Source of the DNA: Fagopyrum homotropicum
Lineage: Eukaryota; Streptophyta; Magnoliopsida; Caryophyllales; Polygonaceae
NCBI GenBank assembly: GCA_033239125.1
Contig: BSWB01000001.1
Span: 159,611,481 to 159,675,480, forward strand
Direction: 5' to 3'
Length of the DNA stretch: 64,000 nt
Shown one piece after another: positions 12,338 to 23,148 of the stretch. Below the pieces are notes generated by a model. That model was not told the origin of the DNA. It saw only the letters and a program-made list of their open reading frames with translations, and searched no databases. How positions within the stretch are numbered: the first letter of the stretch is position 1; each line of letters opens with the position of its first letter. A program made the position numbers and the translations under genes.

Positions 12338-12371
12338 AAAGCGTAGTAAATGACCCGTGTTTCTAGTAGTG
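12338..12371 (-). repeat. CACTA terminal inverted repeat, right
   Basis: Complement of 2155-2188 at 33 of 34 positions. Confidence 0.93.
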
Positions 12372-12374
12372 TTA
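12372..12374. repeat. CACTA target site duplication TTA, right copy
   Basis: TTA directly after the terminal repeat. The interrupted LTR continues from here. Confidence 0.9.
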
Positions 12375-12840
12375 CCGAGTAAAGGTTGATTCTATCCCCT
12401 TGGGTGGTGTGTTGGTTTGAGACTATAGTTCCTTTCCTTAGTACCTTGAGACTTACCCGGTGAGAGGATCTTTAGTTTGGGATAGTGAGTAGTGAGACTT
12501 ACCCGGTGATCTATTCCCACCTTAGAAACACCTTCCCTTTGCAAACCTCAGCTTTGTCCACGTTATCCTTTGAGATCTTGAGTCGGAACCACAACTGGAT
12601 GCTTTAATCTCTAGAATCCGCATTCCCTTTACCTGATTATTACATCATCTTTGATAGCTTTTCTTTGTTGCGTGCTTGTTATTGACAACCTGAATCACCG
12701 ATATTCGTTTCACCATAGTCCCTGTGTTCGACCCTAGAATTCTTGCTTTTATTAAAATCGATCTGTACACTGCGGGTTCACTATTTGCAATTATTCTTGG
12801 TATAAATATTAAAGCTTGCCCACACCTTTTGGAGCGAACA
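12375..12840 (+). repeat. Outer Athila 5' LTR, part 2
   Basis: Continues the LTR in register and ends 'ttttggagcgaaca', matching the ends of the inner LTRs (15366, 27119) and of the outer 3' LTR (34483). It contains two 'gagacttacccggtga' blocks (about 12450 and 12498). Confidence 0.9.
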
Positions 12841-12846
12841 AGTTTT

Positions 12847-12864
12847 TGGCGCTGTTGCCGGGGA
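12847..12864 (+). promoter_or_regulatory. Primer binding site (tRNA-Asp type), outer Athila
   Basis: TGGCGCTGTTGCCGGGGA, six bases after the LTR end. It matches the expected complement of the tRNA-Asp 3' end except for one C-to-T change. The inner element has the perfect form at 15373-15390. Confidence 0.85.
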
Positions 12865-12968
12865 CTTGGTCAAGACCAAGTTCGGTTTCGGTTGTCTTTC
12901 GGGGCTATTGCCCTTGTTGCTATTGACCACTTTACTTGAGTGATTTCGCAGAATTTTTCCTTGGGTTT

Positions 12969-13605
12969 ATGCGAAGAACTCGTGCTGGAAAAGAAATCGT
13001 TCCTTACGATCCCGAACCAGAAAAGACCTGCAAGAGAAGATTAAAAGAAGATAAGATGGCCGATCAAGACAATCGCGATCTTGAAGCTGAATTGATGAGG
13101 CATTGGAACAACTGTGCCTCAGTAAAGAAGAACTGCAGCGAGAAAGAGACGAGACTCGCGCAAGAACTGAAGGAATAGAAGCTGATATGGCAGCTCTAAG
13201 AGCTCAGTTTCTACCTCGACCGATCCCAGATGCTCGACCGGGGCAAGACCCAGTCCTAGTTTCCCCGGTCAAGATACACCCACCACCTCGGGAGCTAGTC
13301 CGAGATGTTCTTTTTGCTGGAGTTCCACGAACCCTAGGTTAGAGGATGGACCCCAATCAACAAGTCAGGCATCCAGGAGTCAACCTAGGTGATCCAGCTG
13401 AGCATGACTATGAACTTAGAACCTCAAGTTCTAACCATGATTCGACAATGTCAATTTGGAGGTTTGGAGAGAGAGTCTCCGCATCAGCATTTGCAAAACT
13501 TTGAGATTCTGATGGAGACTTTGAGACCATCAAGAGTGGAGAATAACAACTACAGGTTGAGGTCTTTCTACTTCTCTTTGAAAGACAAGGCGCTTGCTTG
13601 GTATC
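12969..13605 (+). pseudogene. Outer Athila gag, 5' part (broken)
   Basis: The ATG at 12969 opens 'MRRTRAGKEIVPYDPEPEK', nearly identical to the start of the inner gag. The frame changes near 13100 and meets a TAG near 13339, where the inner copy has a glutamine codon. The retrotransposon gag core ('MIRQCQFGGLERESPHQHL') then appears in another frame. It is cut at 13605 by the inner Athila element after 'KDKALAWY' and resumes at 27125 with 'QSLPDEKINTWEEM'. Confidence 0.88.
13601..13605. repeat. Target site duplication GTATC, left copy (inner Athila)
   Basis: GTATC precedes the inner LTR start 'tgatagcatg'. The second copy at 27120-27124 follows the LTR end. The join restores the interrupted gag reading. 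Confidence 0.95.
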
Positions 13606-15366
13606 TGATAGCATGAATTATAGTCTATATTTTTAGGTTTGTTTGGACGTTTTATCTTTCATAATCTGCATGTTTGTGTGTATAATATGTGATTATACTA
13701 CCATTTCATCTACCTTTGCGAGAATCGAGGTCTACACCTAGTTTTGTTGTAATTGCAGGTAAAATGGTACGTTTTGCATCAAAGAAAAGGAGCAAAAGGA
13801 GTCATGAGTCATTTAGAGCTACATCCAGGAAGCATAGCCATGGATTAAAGATTTACTTTGGACCAGTTTTGAGAGATTTCGCATTCAGTTGTGACTCACC
13901 TCGGTTGACCGGAGATTCACCTCGACCGAGGTGATCCAGAGACGCCGACTCGACCGAGGCGAATACCTAGGACGCGGCGAGAATATTTTATTCTTGGCTG
14001 AGATCTTTTAAAATTGGAAAGAGATCTTATATTTTTGGGCTTGGCTCTTGGAAGGAAGGAGATATGCAGAATCATATATTTTACCTATATTTATGGGAAA
14101 ATATCTTTCTAAGATTTATTATCTTTGGAGGGTTATTTTCCTATAAAAAGGGTCGGATTTCCCATAATTCCGGCATCCGCTTAGAGCTGGACATAACGCT
14201 ATACCGTCGATCGGGGTTTATAACACACAGCAGCAGCCTACTCCAGTTGGGAGAGATTTGAAGAACCTTTTTGAAGGTTGAAGGAAGGTTGAAGTCCATA
14301 GCTTTTATAGCTCTTTGGAGGGTTTTGTAAGATTGTCTTCAATTCCCTCACTCGTTGTCTTGTCTTATTGGATTGCTATCCAAGGAACGTTTTGTTGTGA
14401 TATTTGATTCAGTTATTGAAGTCTTTTCATTAAATTCTTCTTTGTTCAAATATTCACTTTCTTCCATAGATTTTAATACTTTCATTATGATGATGAGTGG
14501 CTAATTTCCTTGTGTGATTCTAGGGTGATTGGCTGAAGGTTGTGGGGAAAACAATGATAGAATAATCTTAGATTCCAGTAGGATCCTGAAAGTTCGAGTC
14601 TTTAACCTTAACCCTAAGCATCTCGTTCAGTCGATGAACATCTCGGCCGGGGTGGAAACTGGCTGACCGAGGTGACTTATCTGATCCATAACTGAGAGTT
14701 AAGTGTTAGAGTTTGCCAAATCCTATTCTTATTACACCTTTCCTGGTTCAAAGCAAGCTTAGGATGAGACTTACCCGGTAATTCCTTAGTTTGTTTACCA
14801 ACGATCATAAGTGTAGGTAATAAAGGTTTATCCTTTATTGGGGTTTGAGTGTGCTTCCATTCCATCTTTGTGAGTTAGCCTGAGACTTACCCGGTAAAGG
14901 TTGATTCTATTCCCTTAGATGGTATGTTAGTTTGAGGTTATAGTTCTTTATCTTGATTCCTTGAGACTTACCCGGTAATAGGAGTTACGGTTTAAGATTA
15001 GTGTGTAGTGAGACTTACCCGGTGATCTACTCCACTTTAGAAACACCTTCCCCACGCAAAAATCTCAACTTTGTCCGCTTATCTATAGATCTTGAGTTGG
15101 AACCACAACTAGATGCTTTAATCCCTAGAATTGCATGTTTGCTTTATTGACTTCTTATTCATCTTTGATTGTGTTAATCGCTCTTGTGGTTAGTATTGAC
15201 ATAAGCACACCGTATTGGCTTTGTTTCACCGAGTCCCTGTGATCGACCCCTGGAATTTTCTTGCTTTTACTACGATTGACCCGTACACTGCGGGTTCGCA
15301 TCCTTGTTTTAAGCTTAAGTCTAGGGTTATAAATTTAAAGCTTGCACACACCGTTTGGAGCGAACA
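13606..15366 (+). repeat. Inner Athila 5' LTR
   Basis: 1761 bp, TG..CA ('tgatagcatg' to 'gagcgaaca'). Contains a CG-rich hairpin motif (13918-13933), a TATA box at 14142, and four copies of 'gagacttacccggt' at 14766, 14882, 14963 and 15010. The short open frames inside it are repeated identically in the 3' LTR and show no protein similarity I recognise. Confidence 0.95.
14142..14149 (+). promoter_or_regulatory. TATA box of inner LTR promoter
   Basis: TATAAAAA followed by 'gggtcgga', about 540 bp into the LTR. The same sequence is at 25895-25902 in the 3' LTR. Confidence 0.65.
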
Positions 15367-15372
15367 AGTTTT

Positions 15373-15390
15373 TGGCGCCGTTGCCGGGGA
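15373..15390 (+). promoter_or_regulatory. Primer binding site, tRNA-Asp, inner Athila
   Basis: TGGCGCCGTTGCCGGGGA, six bases after the LTR end. This is the tRNA-Asp complement known as the Athila primer site. Confidence 0.93.
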
Positions 15391-15490
15391 CTTGGTCTAG
15401 ACCGAGCCGGTACGGTTTGCTCTTGGGGCGCTTGCCCCATTTCATTTAACCACTCTACTTGAGTGACTTTCGCAGGTGATTCTTAGGTAT

Positions 15491-17260
15491 ATGCGAAGAA
15501 CCCGCGTTGGGAAGGAAATCGTTCCTTACGATCCCGAACCAGAAAAGACATACAAGCGACGCTTAAGAGAAGCGAAGATGGCCCAACAAGACGATCGTGA
15601 TCTTGCGGCCCAATTGAAAGAGGCGCTAGAGCTGCTACGCCTCAGCAAGGAAGAACTCAGGCAAGAGAAAGAAGAGAATCGCACCAAGACTGCAGCAATC
15701 GAAGCTGAGATAGCAGTCATACGAGACCAGATTCTACTTCGACCGAGGGAAGATCCTCCTGTTGATCCTCGACCGATGCAGGATCCAGTAGTTGACCCGC
15801 GACCGAGGCAGATTCCAGTACCTGACGCCCCGGCCGATGTACTTCCACCTCGGATGCCAGTCCGAGATGTTCTTCTTGCAGGAATCCCACAAACCCTAGG
15901 TCAAAGGATGGACCCTAATCAACAGCTGAGGCGTCCAGGGGTGAACCTAGGAAATCCAGCGGATCATGACTACGAACTTCGACCGCAAGTTCTATCCATG
16001 ATTCGCCAATGCCAATTCGGAGGGCTAGAGAAGGAGTCACCGCATCAACATCTTCAAAATTACGAGATCTTGATGGAAACCTTGCGACCTTCCAGAATTG
16101 AAAATAACAACTACAAGCTAAGACATTTTTACTTTTCTTTAAAAGATAGAGCTCTTACTTGGTATCAATCTCTTCCTCCAGGAAAAATTAGCACATGGGA
16201 GGAGATGACTACGGAATTCTTGACCAAATTTTTTCCCCCCTCAAAGACCGCTGAAATGAGAGGGAAGATCAACGCTTTCATTATGAAGGACAAGGAGAGC
16301 TTGTCCAAATCTTGGGAGCGGTTCAAGGATATCCTCTTGGATTGCCCACATCATGGGATTCCAAAGATCGAGTTGTTGGAGATCTACTTCAAAGGGCTGG
16401 ACGGAAGCACCAGTTCAATCTCCAACTACTCTCCGCCGGTACCTTCATGGACATGGCGGTTGATGAGGCTTGGGACTTCATTGAGAAGCAAGCCTTGCAC
16501 ATGGAGAAATATACCCACCAAGGAGCTGAAGGTGGAGTTAAAAGAGTCAACTTTCAAGAGACTCATTCCAACAACAATCAACTCACGTCGTTGAAGAATG
16601 ATGTGAAGCAATTGAAGGAGCTCTTGATGGCTCAAACTAAGAAGGAAGAGCAAGGGCAAAGGAACAACAACAATAACGGGTACCGTAACAACAACAACGG
16701 TCCCCGAAACAACAACTACAACAACAACAATAGAGGATCCAATAGCAACAACTGGAGGGCGAATAACCAAAACTACGGTAACAATCATTCAAACTCCAAC
16801 TCTAATGATTCCTCTAACCCTTTCCTCTCTTCCCCTTCTTCTTCTTCTACTCCATTGAAAAGCCAAGGGCAAGGATCAAGTTCGTCTCAGCCAGAAAAGA
16901 AAGACGCAGTTCTGGAGGTAATCTTGATCAAGCTTAGCGCTATGGAGAATTCTATGACTTCATTTTCGAGGGCCCAAAAGTCCTTCGAACAACAACTTGC
17001 TAATAAGGCGAATGAAGCGCCAAGAGATCCAGGGAAGCTTCCAGCAAAGACGGAAACTAACCCTAAGGGCCAATGCATGGCCATAACGACGAGGAGTGGA
17101 CTCAAAACTGCAGATCCAGGACCTCGCTCGACGCAGACCACCTCGGTCCAGATCCAGTCGAAGAACACCTCGACCGAGATACCAACCGAGGCGGAGCAAC
17201 AGAAAGCAGGAGGGACGACAGAAACTTATGTTCCACCGCCTGCATACAAACCACCACTTC
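15491..17260 (+). pseudogene. Inner Athila gag (one frameshift)
   Basis: Structural protein of the retrotransposon particle. I take the ATG at 15491 ('MRRTRVGKEIVPYDPEPEKT'), since it matches the outer copy. A charged N-terminal coiled segment is followed by the Retrotrans_gag core ('SMIRQCQFGGLEKESPHQHL', 'EFLTKFFPP', 'KDKESLSKSWERFKD'). One base is lost just after 'EIYFKGLDG' (about 16405) relative to the outer copy, which shifts the rest into the next frame (open 16312-18498). A long Asn/Gly-rich tract (16660-16800) and Ser-rich linker follow. No CCHC knuckle is evident. A programmed frameshift is possible, but the outer copy is continuous here, so mutation is more likely. Confidence 0.88.
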
Positions 17261-17930
17261 CATTCCCTCAGTCCAGAGCCAGAGCACATCTAGACAAGCA
17301 CTTTGGTAAGTTTTTTGACTTGATGAATAAGCTACATATTAATATTCCTTTCCTTGATGCTATTTTAGGTATGCCCGCCTATGGGAAGTTTTTAAAAGAA
17401 ATCTTATCGAGGAAGAGAAAGCTGGAGGATGTTGGTGAAGTTAGGATGACATCTAAATCTTCGGAGCTTATCAAAATCATGAAGGAAAAGATGCCACCTA
17501 AGTTGAGAGATCCCGGCTCATTTTGTATTCCCATTCAAGTTGGGGATGTCACTTGTGAAGCCCTTTGTGATCTAGGAGCCAGCGTGAGCATCATCCCGCT
17601 GGAGATATGCACGAAGATCGGTCTTGGAGAGCCCAAGCCGGTCAAGATTCGACTTTACATGGCGGATCGCTCCATTACCCATCCCGTGGGCATTTTGGAA
17701 GACGTTCCGGTCAAGTTAGGTAACTTCTATCTACCCATAGATTTTGTCGTACTTGACATTCCCGCAGATTATCCTGTTCCTATTATTCTCGGGAGGCCAT
17801 TTCTAGCAACTTCGGGTTGCAACGTGGATTGCAAGAACGCCAAGTTGAAATTCAACGTTGGTGGCGATGAGGTGGAGTTCGCACTACTTGCAGCCATGAA
17901 AGGGGAGCAGCTAACTGATGATATCTTCAA
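17261..17930 (+). CDS. Inner Athila aspartic protease domain
   Basis: Domain inside the open frame 16312-18498. A conserved lead-in ('AHLDKHFGKFFDLMNKLHIN') is followed by a retropepsin-like fold with active site 'ALCDLGASVSIIPLE' and a second half 'PIILGRPFLATSGCNVDC'. Athila proteases carry DLGA in place of the usual DTGA/DSGA. The domain would process the Gag-Pol precursor. It looks intact. Confidence 0.85.
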
Positions 17931-18239
17931 CATCTACGATGAAGAAGAATCAAGAGAATTGGTGAGCTCTATCCTTATTAACGACCCACTCGAAAGAGTT
18001 ATTAGCTTCAGTTTAATGGAGGAAGGTATAGATGCTTTTTGTGATGCAGATATACGGAGCTTGAAGGCACTGGAAGAGGATCCAGGAGCTACAACTGAGA
18101 AGCTAAACCAGGAGACGAAGATCTCCAGTCTCGGATCCAGTAGCAGTACCTCGACCGAGGCACCTTCTGGACTGAGCGAGGCGACCGAAGAACATCTCGG
18201 TCAACGCTTATGCGCCTCGACCGAGGTCGATGGCGAGAT

Positions 18240-19624
18240 GATGTCAACTGAGATTACTGAGAATAACAAATTTCTTACTCCCTCCTCTGATATTCATCCA
18301 CTGTTGGTGGAGCATTCCATCCACAAACTTTCTGATAATAAAGGTCCTTGGTACGCTGATATTGTGAACTATCTTGTTTGCCAGGAGATACCGCCCGGAT
18401 TGACGTACTCTCAAAAGAAAAGATTCTTCAAGGAAGTACGACATTACTACTGGGACGAGCCGTTGCTATTCAAGCGCAGACCGGATGGGATGCTTTGAAG
18501 GTGTGTTCCGGAGGATGAAGTTAATAGCGTCATAAGGCATTGTCATTCACTTCCTTGTGGGGGGGCATGCTAGCACCGATAAAACATGCGGTAAGGTATT
18601 GCGTTCCTGTTTCTTTTGGCCTACATTATTTAAGGATGTGCAATCTTTTGTTGTCTCTTGTGATGCATGCCAAAGAACAGGGAACTTATCAAGGAGGAAC
18701 GAGATGCCACTTAATAACATCCAAGAAGTGGAAATCTTTGATGTATGGGGGATTGACTTCATGGGACCTTTCCCATCCTCCGGAGGAAACCTCTACATTC
18801 TCCTTGCAGTTGATTACGTCTCTAGATGGGTTGAAGCCATTGCTTCTCCCACTAACGACGCCAAAGTGGTTGTGAAGTTCTTGAATAGAACTATCCTTCC
18901 ACGATTTGGAACTCCACGCATCATCATTAGCGATGGAGGAACGCATTTCATCAACCGGAAGTTCAAAGCACTTCTATCAAAGTATGGGGTAACCCACAGG
19001 GTATCAACTGCTTACCACCCTCAAACTAGTGGACAAGTCGAGATCTCGAATAGAGAAATCAAGGCAATTTTGGAGAAGACCGTCTCTAGAACGAGGAAGG
19101 ATTGGTCCATGAAGTTGGAAGATGCTCTTTGGGCATACAGGACCGCATTCAAGACTCCCATAGGCACCACTCCTTATAATTTGGTATATGGGAAGTCTTG
19201 CCACTTGCCCGTTGAATTGGAACACAAGGCATATTGGGCTATCAAATGGTTGAATTTCGATATCAAAGAGGCTGGTGAGAAGCGACTATTGGAACTTAAC
19301 GAGCTGGAGGAGCTGCGTTTGAACGCTTATGAGAATGCCAAAATCTACAAGGAAAGGACGAAGAGATGGCATGACAAGCGTATCGTCCCAAAGGAGCTTA
19401 ACGAAGGAGACTTAGTTCTACTCTTCAACTCCCGCCTCCGCCTTTTTCCAGGTAAGTTGAAATCTAGATGGACCGGGCCTTACGTTGTGAAACATGTTTT
19501 CCCTCATGGTGCAGTTGAGATATGGGGCGAAACTAGCGGAAGCTTCAAGGTCAACGGTCATAGACTTAAGAAATACCAACCGGAAACGCCGGTTGAGGAG
19601 GTTGCACCAATATACCTCATTTGA
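18240..19624 (+). pseudogene. Inner Athila integrase (in-frame joined to protease, then broken)
   Basis: Starts inside the protease frame at 'NNKFLTPSSDIHPLL', a stretch that normally lies between RNase H and integrase, so about 1.5 kb or more of RT/RNase H has been removed in frame. A TGA at 18496-18498 replaces an expected arginine codon. A run of seven G (18559-18565) shifts the frame within the zinc finger ('CGGHAST..CDACQ'). The rest is open to 19624 with the catalytic residues in 'WGIDFMGPFP', 'IISDGGTHF' and 'SGQVEISNREIK', and a GPY-type C-terminus ('SRWTGPYVV'). No chromodomain is present. Confidence 0.88.
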
Positions 19625-20421
19625 GACGCATCATGGTCCAGCTAGCGACCTTAAATCAAGTGCTTCTTGGGAGGCAACCCAAGGTATTGCTTTCTTTTCC
19701 CGTTTTCTAGTCTAGCTTAGATAGTTTTTGTTTTTTCTTTGCTTTGCTTTGTCTTTGGCGTTCTGGACAGACGACAGGGAATATCTAAGGAAGGAGCACA
19801 ACTGGAAGGACGGAAGTTCGAGATTCTGAGAAGATAGAAGCACCTCGGTTACTGTCAGAGCACCTCGACCGAGTTGATTCTTGAGCAACCGAGGCGACTA
19901 GGGTTTCTGCAGAACCACCTCGGTCCATACCACCTCGGTCCAGTCGAGACCATCTCGACCGAGGTGACAGCAGATCCAGGAACGGTATAAATTGGGAAAA
20001 AAATTTATTTTTACCTTTTTATCTTCTTCACCTCGACCGCGGCGACTTCCACTTCGCTCCCTCTCAGATCTTGCTCATTTTCGCCGATTTCTGCTTCGAA
20101 ACTGAGATTGAAGAGTAGAGGAACCGATTGCAACAACAGATCTGCAAAGAAATCGAGCGAATCGACCGAAACGAGGTAAAACAAGTCGAAACCCTAACTC
20201 GTTCGTTCGCTTTGATTTGGGCTTTGGTTGCCCCTGATTTTGCTGAGAAAGGATTTAAGTACCCCTTAGGAAGCAATTGTAGTGATTTTGGGGGGAAAAG
20301 AACTGAAATTCTGAGAATTGGAATCGTAACTGCTGCGCCTCGGTCCAGTCGAACTGCATCTCGACCGAGGTGTTCTTGAGTCTTGTCAGCAACCGAGGTG
20401 GACTGATAGAGTTGAGTGAAA
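19625..20421. other. Inner Athila spacer between pol and extra ORF
   Basis: Contains 'gcttcttgggaggcaaccc' just after the integrase stop, then at least eight copies or half-copies of the CG-rich motif 'cacctcgaccgaggtg' (19848-20040, 20340-20398). No ORF of interest. Confidence 0.7.
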
Positions 20422-21850
20422 ATGAGTTCAGATCATCGCTTAGCCCTTAGAGACAGATCCTCACCCTCCCCTTCTTCCTCTTCTTCCCGTCCTTACCGCC
20501 CGGTTATCCACGAGAGATGCCGGGTAGACTATGAGCGGATAGCTAGCCGTCCAGTTATCGCACCACGATTTCTGGACGTGTCGGCTTTTGATTGCCTAGG
20601 GTTAGACGCTGACCTTAGGAGGATGATTGCTACTGTCGGGTTGGATCAGTTTACTGAGATCCGAGCCCCAACTTACTTGGAGCCGACCTTGGAGTTTGTT
20701 AGCTCCTTCTCCTACCTCCCACAGACCGGTCTGTGAAGTACCGGTTGATGAACCGGAACTTCATAGTTCCTTTAGAGATATGGAGAGAGATTTTTGGTTT
20801 CTCTGAGCCCACCTCCACTGATTTCCCCTCCCGATCCGTAGCTAGGGAGTTCTGGGGGCAGATTGCCCATATTACTGAGCATGCAGACAGATGGCGCCCT
20901 GGAGATTCCAGGGAGAAGGTCATCTTCCATCCAGCCTTCAGACTAGCCCACAGGATTTTCAGCGAGACACTTCTGGCGCGTACTGAGACGCCCCAGAAGA
21001 TCAGACAGGGCGAGCTCTTCAGCCTCTACTGCATGGTCACAGGAGGTTTCCCAGACTTTGGCTTGCTCCTGGCAGAGGATCTGCACAGGATCAAGGCCAA
21101 GGCGAAGGGAGACATTTGCTGCGGAGGTCTAGTCACCCATATCGCTACCTACCACGGGATGGACCTCAGTGTATGCACGATGGCGGCGGCTCCGAAGCCG
21201 CTTGGATTACAGGAGATGATCACACGGAGGATTCTGGTTCCCCGTGGTTTGACCACTCCATACGTCGCCATGCCTTGGGAGCGGACTGCACCTCAGGGGA
21301 TCCGCTGGTCTGCTCAGTTCACAGTCTTTGATCCTCATTACTGGCAGACAGCTTGGGCTACACTGATGGAGGATCACAGAGAGGCAGCAGCTGCCCCTGC
21401 TGAGGAGGAGGAGGATGACGACGAGGAGGAGACGTTGGATGAGAGAGAGGGTGGTGTCCCGATGGATACAGGGACAGATACTGCAAGGACGAGCGCGCCA
21501 CCGATCATCGACTTGGATGATGAGGAGGATACTGAGCCAGCACCTGCTGCACCTCCTGCTAGATCTGCTAGGCGTCGGACACGCCGCCATAGAGATTCTG
21601 AGGTTCATCACCGGATCGACGACCTGACAGATCAGATGATAGACTCTTATGCCGCCCTTACTGTGGACATGCATGAGAGATTTGCTGCCCAGGACCGACA
21701 CATTGACCGCTGGACTCATCAGATGTTAGAGGAGCAGCACTATAGCGCAGGATGATGGAGCTACAGTTCCAGCAGACTATGGGCTATCCGTTCGACCCGG
21801 CTCAGTATCCGTATGTGCCACCACCACCACCGCCGGATCAGGATTATTGA
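20422..21850 (+). pseudogene. Inner Athila extra ORF (ATHILA ORF-1 family; two frame breaks)
   Basis: The ATG at 20422 opens 'MSSDHRLALRDRSSPS'. The domain is recognisable by 'PTYLEPTLEFVSS', 'NRNFIVPLEIWREIFGF', 'AREFWGQIAHITEHADRWRP', 'GDICCGGLVTHIATYHGMDL' and 'EMITRRILVPRGL', all shared with the outer copy. A frame change at about 20735 and another at about 21748 divide it. The true end is probably TGA at 21848, after a proline-rich tail. The C-terminal third is acidic, then basic. This gene distinguishes Athila elements and has been called env-like by position. I see no convincing signal peptide or membrane segment. Confidence 0.87.
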
Positions 21851-23123
21851 GGAGCTGCAGGATTTTCTTTATTCTATTTTTATGCAGTTCAGCTTTTTAT
21901 CCGGTGAGTACTCTTGTCTCTAGACTTTTTATTTGACCCACTGGGACAGTGTGTCCCAAGTATGGGGTGTTTGTACTTATCTGACTACGTGATGTATTTA
22001 TTCGACTACCTTTTGATGTATGACACTTTATTTATCGGATATTTTCATATTTATGCTTCAGTTGCCTTTATATGATTATCTGATATTACATGCATACCTA
22101 CAGGTTATTTGATTGAGAAAAACGTCGAAACCGAAAAAAAAATGGTTTAAAAAAAAAAAAAAAAAATTTTGACCTCGACCGGGGAGATTCTGGCCAAACG
22201 AGGCATTTCACCTCGGTTGAACCAAGAACACCTCGACCGAGGTAGGTTATTGAGAGTTTTCGAAAACGATTTTTTGTGTTACTTATCTGGATATGATCTC
22301 AGTGAAGATCTTGTTTACTGACTGGTTTTAAATTCTTTATGTGTTTGAAAGGTTTTATAATATGTTTAAGTTGCTAAATGCTTTGTTTGAAATTATTGGC
22401 ATGTTTAATACTTTGTTTTTATCCAAATTATGTTGAATTTGAAGGTTGACACCGCAGGTTAAGTTCTCTCACTTTCTTCTTGGAAAGACCAAGGCAATTC
22501 ATTCTCTTCTTCTTCTTCTTCTTGATCATGCTTAGCCCCTCATATACATTTTGCCTCCCTTTACCTATCCGGGAATTTGGAAGCAAGCGAAGTGGTGAAA
22601 GCAAGTGGAGTTAAAGTTGAGAAGTGGCTGGAAGTGAAAGTGTTAGAAAGCAATAATAGGTTTGGGGAAGTCAATCATGAAGATGAGTAACTCGGCACCA
22701 TTCACATAGCCGGGTGTTTGTAACTTGCCAAAGTCGGATTGAGAGATATTCCTAACGGGTCATGGTATGTGCATCAAGGGTTTGATGCATCTCAAGAAAT
22801 TGATGATTGCTAATCTCCCAGGCTTCGGTTATTGTGCACCTCTGTCCATGCATCCCAAAAAGTAAAGTAAAAAGAAAAAGTGTGAAATAAGCAAAGCTTA
22901 TTGGTGGAAGATGTTGCAAGTCAAAGTGAAGTTCATCCTTTTCCCGGATTCTAGCACCACATTACCTTACATACATCCCTACCCTACACGTTTCTTGACC
23001 TTTCTTTTGGGAAGCCCTTGAGACCTTGAGCTTGTTGATTGACTTAGCGGTTTAAATCGGATTATACATGATTAATTTTGATAATTATGATTTATTATGC
23101 ATTCTATGATTTTATGCAAAGAT
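21851..23123. other. Inner Athila 3' untranslated region, first part
   Basis: Long non-coding region, colinear with 32253-33310 of the outer copy and so a conserved part of the element. It includes an internal purine motif (21958-21968), an A-rich run at 22137-22165, and CG-rich motifs (22170-22240). No coding region is seen. Confidence 0.7.
21958..21968 (+). promoter_or_regulatory. Internal copy of the polypurine-tract core
   Basis: AAGTATGGGGT, identical to the core before the 3' LTR (25344-25354) and to 32351-32361 in the outer element. It may be a second plus-strand primer or a relic of the 3' end. Function is unproven. Confidence 0.45.
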
Positions 23124-23148
23124 GAACAACTTTCCTATATTTATAAAA
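23124..23148. repeat. 25-bp direct repeat, left copy, beside Helitron-like insertion
   Basis: 'gaacaactttcctatattta' plus 'taaaa'. Identical to 25147-25171. The two copies flank the sequence 23149-25146. Confidence 0.85.

Larger units (their letters stand above)
2155..12371 (-). mobile_element. CACTA (En/Spm) DNA transposon, 10,217 bp
   Basis: Begins CACTACTAGAAACACGGGTC and ends with its inverted complement. The terminal repeats match at 33 of 34 bases, and a TTA target duplication flanks the element. Both subterminal regions carry the repeated motif 'gcgtcga', as CACTA elements do for binding the accessory protein. Two minus-strand genes fill the interior: a TNP2-type transposase (6661-10178) and a Transposase_24-type gene (3677-6343). 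The complete ends contrast with a transposase broken by stop codons, so this copy is probably now non-autonomous but could still be moved in trans. Confidence 0.95.

Noticed and set aside
13689..13934. 81-residue open frame in the LTR, repeated at 25442-25687
   Set aside because: Identical because the LTRs are identical. No protein signature, and the weaker homologue in the outer LTR is not conserved as protein.
14766..15025. CRISPR-like spaced repeats
   Set aside because: Irregular spacing, located in a plant LTR, no cas genes.
15373..15390. tRNA gene
   Set aside because: Only the complement of a tRNA 3' end: a retrotransposon primer site.
16426..16788. Minus-strand frame of Val/Ile runs
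   Set aside because: Antisense of the Asn-rich gag tract (AAC repeats).
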